14,358 nucleotides of DNA from Nitrospirota bacterium (GCA_024275955.1 JAJRYD010000056.1:1-14358); one strand, 5' to 3'; positions 1 through 7,164 are shown, numbered from the stretch's first letter. Made by a program: numbers and translations. Notes: generated from the letters alone by a model not told the origin.

Positions 1-1
1 C

Positions 2-121
2 TTCGAGATGTTGGAGGCTGAGGCTATGAAAGAGTCGGATATGAAAGCGTGGGAGAAGATGCAAAAGGCTAGAAGCAGGATGTTTGATATAATCTTTGCA
101 GAGCCTACAGAGGCGGCATAA
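2..121 (+). CDS. C-terminal fragment of an unknown protein
   Basis: An open frame enters from the left edge and ends at TAA 119-121, giving the last 39 residues of a protein. The visible part is rich in Glu, Lys, Met and Ala, probably helical, and ends in FDIIFAEPTEAA. I do not recognise the family and no domain motif is visible. That it is coding is supported only by uninterrupted reading to the edge and a protein-like composition. Confidence 0.5.
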   Translation, partial: FEMLEAEAMKESDMKAWEKMQKARSRMFDIIFAEPTEAA

Positions 122-435
122 ACAGATGAGAATGCAATATCGTTTCAGACTCATTTATGTATTGAAAAATACGCCCGCAGGGGGGGGGCAGTGTGTCGGT
201 TTTTAAAAGCCGCGTCTGCCCGCAAAGCTATCGCCGCGAAGAACGCGCCGGTATCCTGCGGCAAAACGAGGTTCAAAACTTTTTCATTCGATTTGAAGTT
301 TCTGCTGAGCATGCCGCAGGCGCACAGAGCTAATCCGGCAGACTGCTCCCACCACGCTGTCGCCAGCTGTGGCCCCACAGTGATGAGATTAAAACAGACT
401 TATAACTTAAGGTGAGAGATAGCCAAATTTAGCGT
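122..435. other. Gene-poor stretch with a G9 tract
   Basis: No convincing gene lies between the left-edge fragment and the cupredoxin. The stretch starts AT-rich, then has a run of nine G at 180-188, then turns GC-rich. An open frame on the minus strand (151-378) has a composition rich in Ala, Cys, His and Trp and no recognisable domain; I treat it as non-coding. A short hairpin is present at 367-380 (CTGTG-GCCC-CACAG), and TTCAAA/TTTGAA arms occur near 271-297. It may be a copy of a dispersed intergenic repeat, which I cannot test from one window. Confidence 0.4.
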
Positions 436-804
436 CTACTTTACTATCACTACCCCTGTCATCTCATACCCTTCGCAATGCGGCTTGCAAAAATAGGGGT
501 AGGTGCCGGGTTTATCGAACTTGTGGCTGTATACAGACTGTTTTGGCTTTCTCTTTTGCTGACGAATCATCTTGGAATCCCATCCGTTATCTGGCTCGCA
601 GTTTTTGCCGCTTGTGGCGGTATGCAGGCCTTTGCTTACGTTTGTCCATTTTACGGTCTCGCCAGCCTTAATCTCGATCGTTTGCGGAACGAATTTCGTT
701 CCTTTTATCGCGACTTCGGCAGAGTGCGAAAGGGAAACTGCGGTATAAAAAGATAATGACAAGAAAACGAAAAGGAATTTGAGTGGTAAAGATGCGTTGT
801 TCAT
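436..804 (-). CDS. Secreted cupredoxin (plastocyanin/pseudoazurin-like blue copper protein)
   Basis: A 122-residue protein with a Sec-type signal peptide (K9, hydrophobic stretch about 10-25, probable cleavage near SHSA-E at 29/30), followed by one cupredoxin domain. Visible family marks are VKWTN (51-55), GLHTATSG (59-66) and PGTYPYFCKPHCEGYEMTG (99-117). The likely type I copper ligands are H61, C106, H109 and M115. The usual C-x2-H-x4-M pattern is C-x2-H-x5-M here, and two further cysteines (C69, C110) could form a disulfide. The inferred role is a periplasmic one-electron carrier or copper-binding protein; no redox partner is encoded nearby. The ATG has a GGAGG site 7 nt upstream and a TATAAT promoter. 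It is transcribed towards the left edge and appears monocistronic. Confidence 0.88.
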   Translation of the reverse strand: MNNASLPLKFLFVFLSLSFYTAVSLSHSAEVAIKGTKFVPQTIEIKAGETVKWTNVSKGLHTATSGKNCEPDNGWDSKMIRQQKRKPKQSVYSHKFDKPGTYPYFCKPHCEGYEMTGVVIVK

Positions 805-833
805 ATATCCTCCATTTTAAGACATTCGACCGT

Positions 834-842
834 ATTATACCA
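834..842 (-). promoter_or_regulatory. Extended -10 promoter of the cupredoxin gene
   Basis: Read on the minus strand the sequence is TGG-TATAAT, a perfect -10 hexamer (834-839) with the TGn extension. The expected start near 827 leaves a leader of about 22 nt containing the GGAGG ribosome site. No good -35 hexamer is visible at 16-18 bp, which is tolerated for extended -10 promoters. Confidence 0.7.
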
Positions 843-1056
843 CGAAGTATTGATTTTAGCTGGGCGCGGCACCGCACTTGACGAGAGAGGGCAGGTAGGC
901 GGCAGGATAATTAACGATAGGGCAGGTCAGATATTATCGTCGTCGCCCCCAACTCCTCAATTCGGTATAGGCATATTAACCGCTCTTTTGATTGGACACA
1001 AATCTAGGTCAGCCTACAAGTTTGCGCATAGGGGCGGAGCTGGTGGCATGGCTGTT
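843..1056. other. Intergenic stretch, nothing recognised
   Basis: Between the divergent cupredoxin and the small membrane protein there is an open frame on the plus strand (850-1116, TTG start), but it has no ribosome site, no family marks and overlaps the next gene in another frame. I see no RNA gene. A weak promoter-like pair, TTGAAA (1057-1062) and TAAGGT (1080-1085) spaced 17 bp, lies at its right end and could serve the next gene. Confidence 0.3.
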
Positions 1057-1106
1057 TTGAAACTTTTTCTCTTATTTGATAAGGTTGCTCCGATGGAGAA
1101 CAGTTT

Positions 1107-1325
1107 GTGGAGATAACGTTCGGTGCTTCGTTTTGGCTCTCCTTTCTCTTTAGCCTTGTAGGTATGGGCTATTTTATGTACGGCAAAAAAGCGTCCGAGA
1201 TGGAATTCCTATTCGCCGGTATCGGCCTGATGGTCTATCCATACTTCGTCAGCTCCACAGCTGTGATGGGGCTGGTCGGCGTTGGCCTTGCCGGCGCGCC
1301 GTTTTTGCTAAAACGCTTTTCGTAA
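1107..1325 (+). CDS. Small two-helix inner-membrane protein
   Basis: A 72-residue protein with two hydrophobic segments (about 7-25 and 33-66, the second possibly a helical hairpin) separated by YGKKASEMEF. The pattern GxxFWLSFLFSLVGMGYFMYGKK then GIGLMVYPYFVSS resembles a family of short membrane proteins found in several proteobacterial genomes, sometimes labelled amino acid transport protein without direct evidence. I assign no function. The start is GTG at 1107, chosen because GGAG (1095-1098) lies 8 nt upstream and an in-frame stop (1080-1082) excludes a longer form. The ATG at 1093 is in another frame. Confidence 0.72.
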   Translation: MEITFGASFWLSFLFSLVGMGYFMYGKKASEMEFLFAGIGLMVYPYFVSSTAVMGLVGVGLAGAPFLLKRFS

Positions 1326-1343
1326 AAGTAGAGAGCGGTAGAG

Positions 1344-1490
1344 CTATCTTCCTATTGGCATCAGCAAACATCTTTTGCTCTCCTGTTTTGGATTGAGATG
1401 GTATTCCAATTCTAAAAATATCTCAAAACCATTCGGCAACAGACCTTTTAGACATTCCTCCGCACTCTCTGCTGTGAAACGAATGGAAGA
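1344..1490 (-). pseudogene. Possible C-terminal remnant of a protein gene
   Basis: On the minus strand a frame opens right after TAA (1491-1493) and runs 48 codons to TAG at 1344-1346. The reading includes AESAEECLKGLLPNGFEIF and LELEYHLNPK, with an acidic/hydrophobic alternation typical of real protein, unlike the neighbouring spurious frames. It has no start codon with a ribosome site. It may be the tail of a gene whose upstream part was replaced by the hairpin-rich element at 1500-1690. The family is not recognised. Confidence 0.3.
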
Positions 1491-1551
1491 TTAACCGCCG
1501 CAGGCTGTAGCACGGCAGGCAATCTTTTTAGGCCAGTCGTGTAGCGGCGTG

Positions 1552-1690
1552 GAGCGAGTAGTTGCGCAGGTTTGCGTTTCGCTCTTGCGGTGCAACAGGC
1601 GACTACCGCCTGTTGGGTCATGCGTAGCATGACGGTTTCTTCCCGCTTTGGGAACTCAGGCAAAAATATCTGAGCTACTGGCCCCCCCCC
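1552..1690 (+). repeat. Hairpin cluster followed by a C9 tract
   Basis: Five inverted repeats stand in a row: GAGCGA/TCGCTC (1552-1557 with 1579-1584), a 9-bp perfect stem (1593-1601 with 1607-1615, loop ACTAC), a 7-bp perfect stem GTCATGC-GTA-GCATGAC (1617-1633), TTCCC/GGGAA (1640-1644 with 1650-1654) and CTCAG/CTGAG (1655-1659 with 1670-1674). A run of nine C follows at 1682-1690. The density of tight stems suggests a structured RNA or a small repeat element rather than protein-coding DNA; the frame at 1448-1663 minus is therefore not called. The identity of the element is unknown. Confidence 0.55.
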
Positions 1691-1786
1691 GTTTCAAATT
1701 GAAATTTGCAAGCATGAAGCATGGAGAAGCCCACAGGCAAGAGATGTCAGTGCCGCCAAAAAGCAGGGAATCTGAAACCTTATAAT

Positions 1787-2293
1787 TTAAGAGCTACTCG
1801 GTCTAAGTTGAATGTTGTCGAAATGTTGCTTTGCAAATTTGAGCAGTCTCTCAGCGCAACTCAGCAAATACTCCGGCGGATAATGATAAATTACATCTCC
1901 ATAACTAATCTCATTCGGATAGCAAGAAGGTTTTGACCCCTCTAATTCAAAGGGGCCACTTCCAGTCAAATAGGTTGCCACAGTCCTTGTTGAATCTATC
2001 TCAGGCGTAATTCTTTGTATTCTTGAGGCTGGTACATATCTTTTCATCTCTTCGCTATAAAGCTCACAATTGGAGAATTCTTTAAGCAGTGTTTCAAGTT
2101 TATGGGAATGTTTCTTTATCTTTTTGACATTCATCCCAGCTTTTTCCAGAAGGGACTTTAATGCAATCTCAGATGAAAGAAGACTTAAGTAGAGAACTGT
2201 GCGTTTACAGTCGAAAGAATCATTTTAGTTGCCGTGTAGGAACTTGCCAGCTTTAATAAGCTCTTCACTAAAATCAAGAGAATATTCAGCCAT
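1787..2293 (-). pseudogene. HEPN-like domain gene interrupted by an in-frame TAA
   Basis: Read from ATG 2293 the frame gives MAEYSLDFSEELIKAGKFLH then GN, a TAA at codon 23 (2227-2225), then continues without a frame change (NDSFDCKRTVLYLSLLSSE, IALKSLLEKAG) into the 115-codon open part ending at 1787. Removing the stop gives one coherent helical protein of about 168 residues. Its style (SEELIKAGKF, SSEIALKSLLEK, SHKLETLLKE, and a C-terminal AERLLKFAKQ) is that of HEPN-domain proteins, often RNA-cleaving or nucleic acid-associated and found in toxin or defence loci. No clear R-x4-6-H motif is visible. It lies about 56 nt downstream of obgE on the same strand. A restart at ATG 2134 would lose the first two helices. 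It is most likely a pseudogene; a sequencing error is the main alternative. Confidence 0.6.
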
Positions 2294-2349
2294 TAGCAAT
2301 TGCCTTCCCTGAGGTTCCTTTGGCACAGTTCTCGTATAATGTTTCGCAC

Positions 2350-3384
2350 CTACTCCTCCGCGCTGCGACTATCACTTCCTTGAGCGTTCCTTACTTCCTT
2401 CACTAAACCGTTAAGTTTTCTCGACAAGAGGTCGATATTCTCTCCGGCGACGGCAGATATAGGCAGAACTTCCAAGCCGGAACCTGCAAAAAGTTTTTCG
2501 ACATCTTTCAGCTCGTCTCTGCTACTAAGCGTATCGGTTTTGGTAAGCAGTACCAGCTTTCTTCTCTCGATAAGTGTTGGGTCGTACTCTCCAAGTTCCG
2601 TACTGATGGTATCGAAGTCGTGCTTTATTTTTTCGGCAGATGGGTCGGTAACATCTACAAGGTGGCAGATAACCGCGGTTCTCTCTATATGCTTTAAAAA
2701 CTGTGTGCCAAGCCCTTTGCCGTGATGCGCCCCTTCTATAAGGCCTGGCATATCGGCCATTACGAATGAGTTTTCGCCGGACTGCACCACCCCAAGCTTT
2801 GGCGAGAGCGTGGTGAACGGGTAATCGGCAATAGCCGGTTTTGCGGCTGTCATGCGGGAGATGAGGGTAGATTTGCCGGCGTTCGGCAGGCCTACAAGCC
2901 CGACATCTGCCAGTAGTTTTAAGATAAGCCTTAGTTTTAGTTGCCCCCCGTCTTCTCCCGGCTGGGCGAACTTTGGTGCCTGATAGGTGGCCGATTTAAA
3001 ATGGTCGTTTCCTTTACCGCCCCTTCCGCCTTTGGCGGCGGTATACTCCTGCATATCGTCGGTAAGGTCGCACAAGGTTTCGCCGGTTTTTTCGTTTTTT
3101 ATCACGGTACCGCACGGAACGACCAACGATACATCTTCGCCGTTTTTGCCATGCTTATTGTTGCCGGAGCCGCTACCGCCCCGTTCGGCGTCGAAATTCT
3201 TCTCGTACCGGAATTTAAGGAGGGTAGATTCGTTCCTTTGGGCGGTAAATATTACGTTTCCGCCTTTACCGCCGTCTCCGCCGTCTGGGCCGCCTTTTTG
3301 GGTGCTTCTGTCGCGTCGAAAGCTTACCGCTCCCGCCCCGCCATGTCCGGCTTTTATCGAGATAACGACTTCATCTATAAACAT
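2350..3384 (-). CDS. obgE: GTPase Obg (CgtA), ribosome assembly
   Basis: A 344-residue Obg GTPase that acts on the large ribosomal subunit and in stress signalling. The glycine-rich Obg fold occupies residues 1-158 (GHGGAGAVSF, KGGPDGGDGGKGG, KGGRGGKGN). The G domain follows, with G1 GLPNAGKS (165-172), switch I around DYPFTTL (188-193), G3 DMPGLIEGAH (211-220), G4 TKTD (281-284) and G5 SAV (310-312). G4 has Thr in place of the more common Asn of NKxD, a variant seen in some Obg proteins. The C-terminal extension is short. No strong Shine-Dalgarno is visible before ATG 3384, but the MFIDEV start is the family's usual one. It is divergent from rpsB, with about 220 bp between the coding regions; the rpmA/rplU neighbours common elsewhere are absent. 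Confidence 0.97.
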   Translation of the reverse strand: MFIDEVVISIKAGHGGAGAVSFRRDRSTQKGGPDGGDGGKGGNVIFTAQRNESTLLKFRYEKNFDAERGGSGSGNNKHGKNGEDVSLVVPCGTVIKNEKTGETLCDLTDDMQEYTAAKGGRGGKGNDHFKSATYQAPKFAQPGEDGGQLKLRLILKLLADVGLVGLPNAGKSTLISRMTAAKPAIADYPFTTLSPKLGVVQSGENSFVMADMPGLIEGAHHGKGLGTQFLKHIERTAVICHLVDVTDPSAEKIKHDFDTISTELGEYDPTLIERRKLVLLTKTDTLSSRDELKDVEKLFAGSGLEVLPISAVAGENIDLLSRKLNGLVKEVRNAQGSDSRSAEE

Positions 3385-3423
3385 TCAAACGAGTTTACAG
3401 CGATAATGGAAAAAAGTTACTCA

Positions 3424-3446
3424 AAAATCTAGTTTCCTGTTAGAAT
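3424..3446 (+). promoter_or_regulatory. Putative extended -10 promoter of the rpsB operon
   Basis: TGT-TAGAAT (-10 at 3441-3446 with the TGn extension) lies upstream of the leader. The -35 region is poor. A start near 3453 would give a leader of about 150 nt. Assignment rests on position and the -10 match only. Confidence 0.45.
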
Positions 3447-3462
3447 ACCGTCTTATATTTTT

Positions 3463-3583
3463 GGGATGAAATCCCGACCGGCAGAGCTGGTGCCGGCATT
3501 AATAACACGCCTGAATCAAAAACAGGCTCCCTGGGTGCGGTTAAAACCGTATGGGATGCTTTTTTCAGGCGGATGGAACACCC
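3463..3583 (+). ncRNA. Structured 5' leader of rpsB with competing hairpins
   Basis: The leader holds four consecutive local stems: GGGAT-GAA-ATCCC (3463-3475), ACCGGC-AGA-GCTGGT (3477-3491, one G-U), GCCTG/CAGGC (3509-3513 with 3523-3527) and TGCGGT-TAAA-ACCGTA (3536-3551, one G-U). Three longer-range pairings compete with them: CGCCTGAA (3508-3515) with TTCAGGCG (3564-3571), 8 bp perfect; GGGTG (3533-3537) with CACCC (3579-3583), which would make a pseudoknot; and ATCCC (3471-3475) with a second GGGAT (3553-3557). Autoregulation of rpsB by S2 through leader RNA is known in gammaproteobacteria; whether this leader is related is inference. The open frame through it (from 3466) is not taken as an S2 extension. 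Confidence 0.5.
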
Positions 3584-3603
3584 GTAAAACAGGAGATATA
3601 TCT

Positions 3604-4413
3604 ATGGCCGTGAACATTAGCATGAAACAGCTTCTTGAAGCCGGTACCCACTTCGGACACCAGACCAAACGATGGAACCCGAAAATGAAAGAGTATATCT
3701 TCGGTGCGAGAAACGGAATCTACATAATCGACCTTCAAAAAACTCTCAGGCTTTTCAGGAAGACGCTTAAGTTTGTATCGGATTCGACAGCCGAAGGCAA
3801 AAAAGTGCTTTTTGTAGGCACCAAGAAACAGGCTCAGGAACTTGTAGAAGAGAACGCTACAAATTGCGGCATGTATTTCGTTACGAACCGCTGGCTTGGC
3901 GGCATGCTTACCAACTGGGAGACGATGAAAAAGAGGGTAGCCCGTCTGAACGAGCTTGAAAAGATGGAAGAGGGCGGTCTCTTTGAGGTGTTGCCGAAGA
4001 AGGAAGTTCTTATGCTGAGGCGCGAGATGGGTAGGCTCGACAAAAACCTTAGAGGCATAAAAGAGATGACCGGCATTCCAGACATCATTTACATAGTTGA
4101 CCCGAAAAAAGAAGCTATAGCTCTCAAAGAAGCCCGCAAACTTGGGATAGACGTGGTGGCGATGGTCGATACAAACTGCGACCCGGATGGTATCAGCTAC
4201 CCTATCCCCGCCAACGACGACGCTATAAGGTCTGTCCGTCTTATTACCGAAACATTGGCTTTGGCTATTTCTGAGGGTACTGAGATATGGGCAAAGAAGA
4301 AAAAGAAAGAGGACGCAGAAAAAGAGGCGGCTGAAAAAAAGAAGGCCGATGAAAAAGCTAAGGAAGCTGTAGAAAAGGCTAAGGCAGGAGCAGGAAAAGT
4401 AACTAAAAAATAA
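3604..4413 (+). CDS. rpsB: 30S ribosomal protein S2
   Basis: A 269-residue small-subunit protein S2. The start at ATG 3604 is preferred over the in-frame ATG 3466 because AGGAG (3591-3595) sits 8 nt upstream and [20 protein letters not shown] is the standard S2 N-terminus; the 46 codons upstream form RNA-like hairpins. Conserved stretches include [49 protein letters not shown] and [21 protein letters not shown] charged Lys/Glu/Ala tail of about 45 residues follows the core, longer than the E. coli form and common in several phyla. It is the first gene of the operon, with tsf next. Confidence 0.98.
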   Translation: MAVNISMKQLLEAGTHFGHQTKRWNPKMKEYIFGARNGIYIIDLQKTLRLFRKTLKFVSDSTAEGKKVLFVGTKKQAQELVEENATNCGMYFVTNRWLGGMLTNWETMKKRVARLNELEKMEEGGLFEVLPKKEVLMLRREMGRLDKNLRGIKEMTGIPDIIYIVDPKKEAIALKEARKLGIDVVAMVDTNCDPDGISYPIPANDDAIRSVRLITETLALAISEGTEIWAKKKKKEDAEKEAAEKKKADEKAKEAVEKAKAGAGKVTKK

Positions 4414-4414
4414 A

Positions 4415-4440
4415 AAAACAGGTATTGCCGGTTTTGTTTT
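4415..4440 (+). terminator. Possible rpsB/tsf intergenic attenuator
   Basis: Directly after the rpsB stop, AAAACAGG (4415-4422) can pair with CCGGTTTT (4428-4435) with one A-G mismatch and a 5-nt loop, followed by GTTTT. This resembles a weak Rho-independent terminator. Partial termination here would lower tsf relative to rpsB, as reported for E. coli. The stem is imperfect, so the call is tentative. Confidence 0.35.
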
Positions 4441-4463
4441 CGATATTGCAGGAGGAAAAGTAA

Positions 4464-5060
4464 ATGGCTGTAACGGCTACGATGGTGAGGGATTTGCGCG
4501 CGACAACAGGCGCAGGGATAATGGATTGCAAGGAAGCACTAAAGGAAACTGCTGGAGACATTGAAAAGGCTGTTGACTATCTTCGGAAAAAGGGCCTTTC
4601 AAAAGCGGCCAAAAAATCTGGCAGGGTCACTTCGGAAGGTACGGTTGGTTCATACATCCATGGCGACGGCAAAATAGGTGTTTTGCTGGAAGTAAACTGC
4701 GAAACAGACTTCGTCGCGAAGAACGACATCTTTCAGACGCTGGTTAGGGATATAGCGATGCATATAGCCGCTGTAAACCCTGATTATGTAAGCTCGGAAG
4801 ATGTGCCGGCGGAAGATGTGGAAAGAGAAAAAGCTGTGCTGACGGAGCAGGCGAAAGAGTCCGGCAAGCCGGATAAAATAATTCCAAAAATAGTGGAAGG
4901 AAGGCTTGCCAAGTTTTACGAGGAAAGATGCCTTTTAAACCAGCCGTTCGTTAAGGATAGCGACAAAACTATAGAAGCCCTCCTTAAAGAGAAGATTACC
5001 GAACTGGGTGAAAACCTTAGCATCAAAAGGTTTGTCCGTTATCAGCTTGGCGGGAACTGA
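4464..5060 (+). CDS. tsf: Elongation factor Ts (short form)
   Basis: A 198-residue guanine-nucleotide exchange factor for EF-Tu. An N-terminal UBA-like domain (residues 1-52; [19 protein letters not shown]) binds EF-Tu. The core contains [12 protein letters not shown] (78-88), whose Asp-Phe contacts the EF-Tu magnesium site. It is about 85 residues shorter than the E. coli protein and near the size of the Thermus short form, with one core repeat where E. coli has two. GGAGG (4451-4455) lies 8 nt before the ATG. It is 50 nt after rpsB and 5 nt before pyrH. Confidence 0.97.
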   Translation: MAVTATMVRDLRATTGAGIMDCKEALKETAGDIEKAVDYLRKKGLSKAAKKSGRVTSEGTVGSYIHGDGKIGVLLEVNCETDFVAKNDIFQTLVRDIAMHIAAVNPDYVSSEDVPAEDVEREKAVLTEQAKESGKPDKIIPKIVEGRLAKFYEERCLLNQPFVKDSDKTIEALLKEKITELGENLSIKRFVRYQLGGN

Positions 5061-5065
5061 TTTTT

Positions 5066-5785
5066 ATGCCGGAACTTCACTTTAAACGGGTGCTTTTAAA
5101 GCTTACCGGCGAATCGCTTGCCGGTAAAAGCGGTGAAGGCATCGACTACGACGTTGTACGTAGCCTTGCCAATGAGATAAAGGATGTCCGCTCGATGGGT
5201 GCCGATATAGCGATAGTAATTGGAGGGGGAAATATCCTTAGGGGCAGTCTTGCGGCCGAGTCCGGTATGGATAGGGTGCAGGCGGACTACATGGGTATGC
5301 TTGGCACTGTTATCAACGGTCTTGCTCTTCAAAGCTCGCTGGAGCAGGTCGGCGTTGAAACAAGAATGCAGACATCTATAAATATGTCTCAAATAGCCGA
5401 ACCGTTCGTGAAAAGAAGGGCTGTCCGGCACCTTGAAAAGGGGCGGGTGCTTATTTTTGCCGGCGGTACCGGCAACCCGTATTTTACGACCGATACGACA
5501 GCTTCGCTAAGGGCTATGGAAATAAAGGCTGACGTAATTTTTAAAGCTACTAAGGTGGATGGTGTCTACGATATGGACCCGATGACCAATAAATCGGCGC
5601 GCAAATACAAAGAGCTTAAATTTATTGATGTACTTAATAAAGGTATTAAAGTTATGGATGCCACGGCAATCTCGCTTTGCATGGATAATAATGTGCCGAT
5701 TATAGTTTTTAATACACTTGAAAGAGGCAATATTAAGAGGGTACTCTGTGGTGAGAAGATAGGTACCATTGTAAGGGGAGGTTAA
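5066..5785 (+). CDS. pyrH: Uridylate kinase (UMP kinase)
   Basis: A 239-residue amino acid kinase-fold enzyme that phosphorylates UMP to UDP for pyrimidine nucleotide synthesis. Marks are KLTGESL (12-18), IGGGNILRG (52-60), [16 protein letters not shown] (74-89), [14 protein letters not shown] (133-146) and [12 protein letters not shown] (161-172), all typical of bacterial PyrH. The length is normal. The ATG lies 5 nt after the tsf stop with no strong ribosome site, which suggests translation coupled to tsf. The frr start follows one base after its stop. Confidence 0.98.
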   Translation: MPELHFKRVLLKLTGESLAGKSGEGIDYDVVRSLANEIKDVRSMGADIAIVIGGGNILRGSLAAESGMDRVQADYMGMLGTVINGLALQSSLEQVGVETRMQTSINMSQIAEPFVKRRAVRHLEKGRVLIFAGGTGNPYFTTDTTASLRAMEIKADVIFKATKVDGVYDMDPMTNKSARKYKELKFIDVLNKGIKVMDATAISLCMDNNVPIIVFNTLERGNIKRVLCGEKIGTIVRGG

Positions 5786-5786
5786 T

Positions 5787-6344
5787 ATGCCTGGGCAGGT
5801 TGCTGAAGAATGCAGACAGAAAATGGATTCCACCATTTCCGTATTACAAAAAGAGGTAGCCGGTATAAGAACAGGCCGCGCTTCCACGTCGCTACTTGAG
5901 GCTGTAAAGGTAGATTACTACGGCACCCCAACGCCGGTAACTCAGGTTGCCACTGTCGGCACTACCGATGCCAGAACCATAACGATAGCACCGTGGGACG
6001 CTTCCCAGATGGAAGTTATAGAAAAGGCGATAATTGATTCCGACCTTGGGATAACACCGGCAAATGACGGCAAGGTTATACGGCTTGCTCTTCCGCCGAT
6101 GACCGAAGAGAGACGCAAAGAGCTGGCAAAGCTTGTAAAGAAAATTGGCGAAGATAGCAAAATAGCGATACGAAACGTCCGCAGGGATGGAAACGAAAAG
6201 GTTAAAAAACAGCTCAAGAACAAGGAAATTTCTGAAGACGAGGAAAAAGGTTTCGAGGGGCAGATACAAAAAATAACCGACGACCATATCGCAAAGGTCG
6301 ATTCTGTCGTAGGGAACAAAGAAAAAGAGATCATGGAGAAATGA
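5787..6344 (+). CDS. frr: Ribosome recycling factor
   Basis: A 185-residue RRF that splits post-termination ribosomes together with EF-G. The sequence shows RTGRAS (28-33), YYGTPTPVTQVA (44-55), the PWDASQMEVIEKAI segment, PPMTEERRKEL and the long helical KIAIRNVRRDGNEKVKK region, all family hallmarks. The length is standard. A strong GGGGAGG (5775-5781) overlaps the pyrH end and sits 5 nt before the ATG. The stop is 3 nt from the uppS start. Confidence 0.98.
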   Translation: MPGQVAEECRQKMDSTISVLQKEVAGIRTGRASTSLLEAVKVDYYGTPTPVTQVATVGTTDARTITIAPWDASQMEVIEKAIIDSDLGITPANDGKVIRLALPPMTEERRKELAKLVKKIGEDSKIAIRNVRRDGNEKVKKQLKNKEISEDEEKGFEGQIQKITDDHIAKVDSVVGNKEKEIMEK

Positions 6345-6347
6345 GCC

Positions 6348-7136
6348 GTGAACTCAGCCGAATCCGATATATGGAGCCAGATAGATAAATCGCTTTTGCC
6401 GAGGCATGTAGCCATAATTATGGACGGCAACGGCAGATGGGCAGAAAAAAAGGGCCTGCCGAGAATTGCCGGCCACAGGGAAGGTGTCAAGACTGTCGAT
6501 AGAATAGTTTCCATCGCCCGTGAAATAGATATAAAGCATCTTACCCTCTACTCATTTTCCACAGAAAACTGGAACAGGCCGCGCCCCGAAGTGGAGGCTC
6601 TTATGGCGATATTAAGAGAGTTTCTTGTAAAAGAGATGAAGAGAATGATGAGTAACAACATCCGGTTCGGCACTATCGGAAAAATATCCGACCTCCCCCA
6701 AACAGCGGTAGGGATAATAAACGAAGTGAAGGAAGCTACAAAAAATAATGATGGAACGGTTCTCACTCTTGCTTTGAGCTACGGCTCCCGCGATGAAATA
6801 GTCGATGCCGCCAAAGCTCTTGGCAGAAAAGTTAAAAAAGGGGAGATAGACCCTGAAGATATAGATTCCGATAACTTTGGAAAAGAGCTTTATACTGCCG
6901 GTTTGCCCGATGTAGACCTAATGGTAAGAACAAGCGGCGAACTAAGGGTGAGCAACTTTTTGCTTTGGCAGATAGCGTACGCCGAGCTTTTCTTTTCCGA
7001 CAAGCTATGGCCGGACTTTGAAGGGGTAGATCTTCTCAGCGCGGTAAAGGCGTTTCAAGAAAGGGAAAGAAGGTTCGGGCTTTCTGGTGAACAGCTGGTA
7101 GAGGCGAATCACTCTTCTAAAAAGTTTCATAGCTGA
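6348..7136 (+). CDS. uppS: Isoprenyl transferase (undecaprenyl diphosphate synthase)
   Basis: A 262-residue cis-prenyltransferase that condenses isopentenyl diphosphate onto farnesyl diphosphate to make the C55 carrier lipid for cell wall synthesis. It contains HVAIIMDGNGRWA (20-32) with the magnesium-binding D26, AGHREG (41-46), LTLYSFSTENWNRP (65-78) and RTSGELRVSNFLLWQ (194-208). The start is GTG at 6348, supported by GGAG (6335-6338) nine bases upstream and its spacing of 3 nt from the frr stop. Its product pathway links to dxr (isoprenoid precursors) in the same operon. Confidence 0.97.
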   Translation: MNSAESDIWSQIDKSLLPRHVAIIMDGNGRWAEKKGLPRIAGHREGVKTVDRIVSIAREIDIKHLTLYSFSTENWNRPRPEVEALMAILREFLVKEMKRMMSNNIRFGTIGKISDLPQTAVGIINEVKEATKNNDGTVLTLALSYGSRDEIVDAAKALGRKVKKGEIDPEDIDSDNFGKELYTAGLPDVDLMVRTSGELRVSNFLLWQIAYAELFFSDKLWPDFEGVDLLSAVKAFQERERRFGLSGEQLVEANHSSKKFHS

Positions 7137-7164
7137 TGAAAACTCCATCATCCGGCAGGCCCCA

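Noticed and set aside
151-378. 75-residue protein on the minus strand
   Set aside because: No ribosome site, no domain, unusual Ala/Cys/Trp-rich composition, and it spans the G9 tract.
1448-1663. 71-residue protein on the minus strand
   Set aside because: It covers the perfect hairpins of the structured element and has no family marks.
3463-3603. Resemblance of the rpsB leader to an FMN riboswitch (GGGATGAAATCCCGACCGGC at the start, GGATGGAA near the end)
   Set aside because: The conserved middle of the FMN element (the GCCCGCGA and second GGTGAAATTCC parts) is absent, and control of rpsB by FMN would be odd. Only a covariance search could revive it.
3466-3603. N-terminal extension of S2 from ATG 3466
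   Set aside because: The 46 extra codons do not resemble any S2 N-terminus, overlap perfect hairpins, and the ATG at 3604 has a proper ribosome site.
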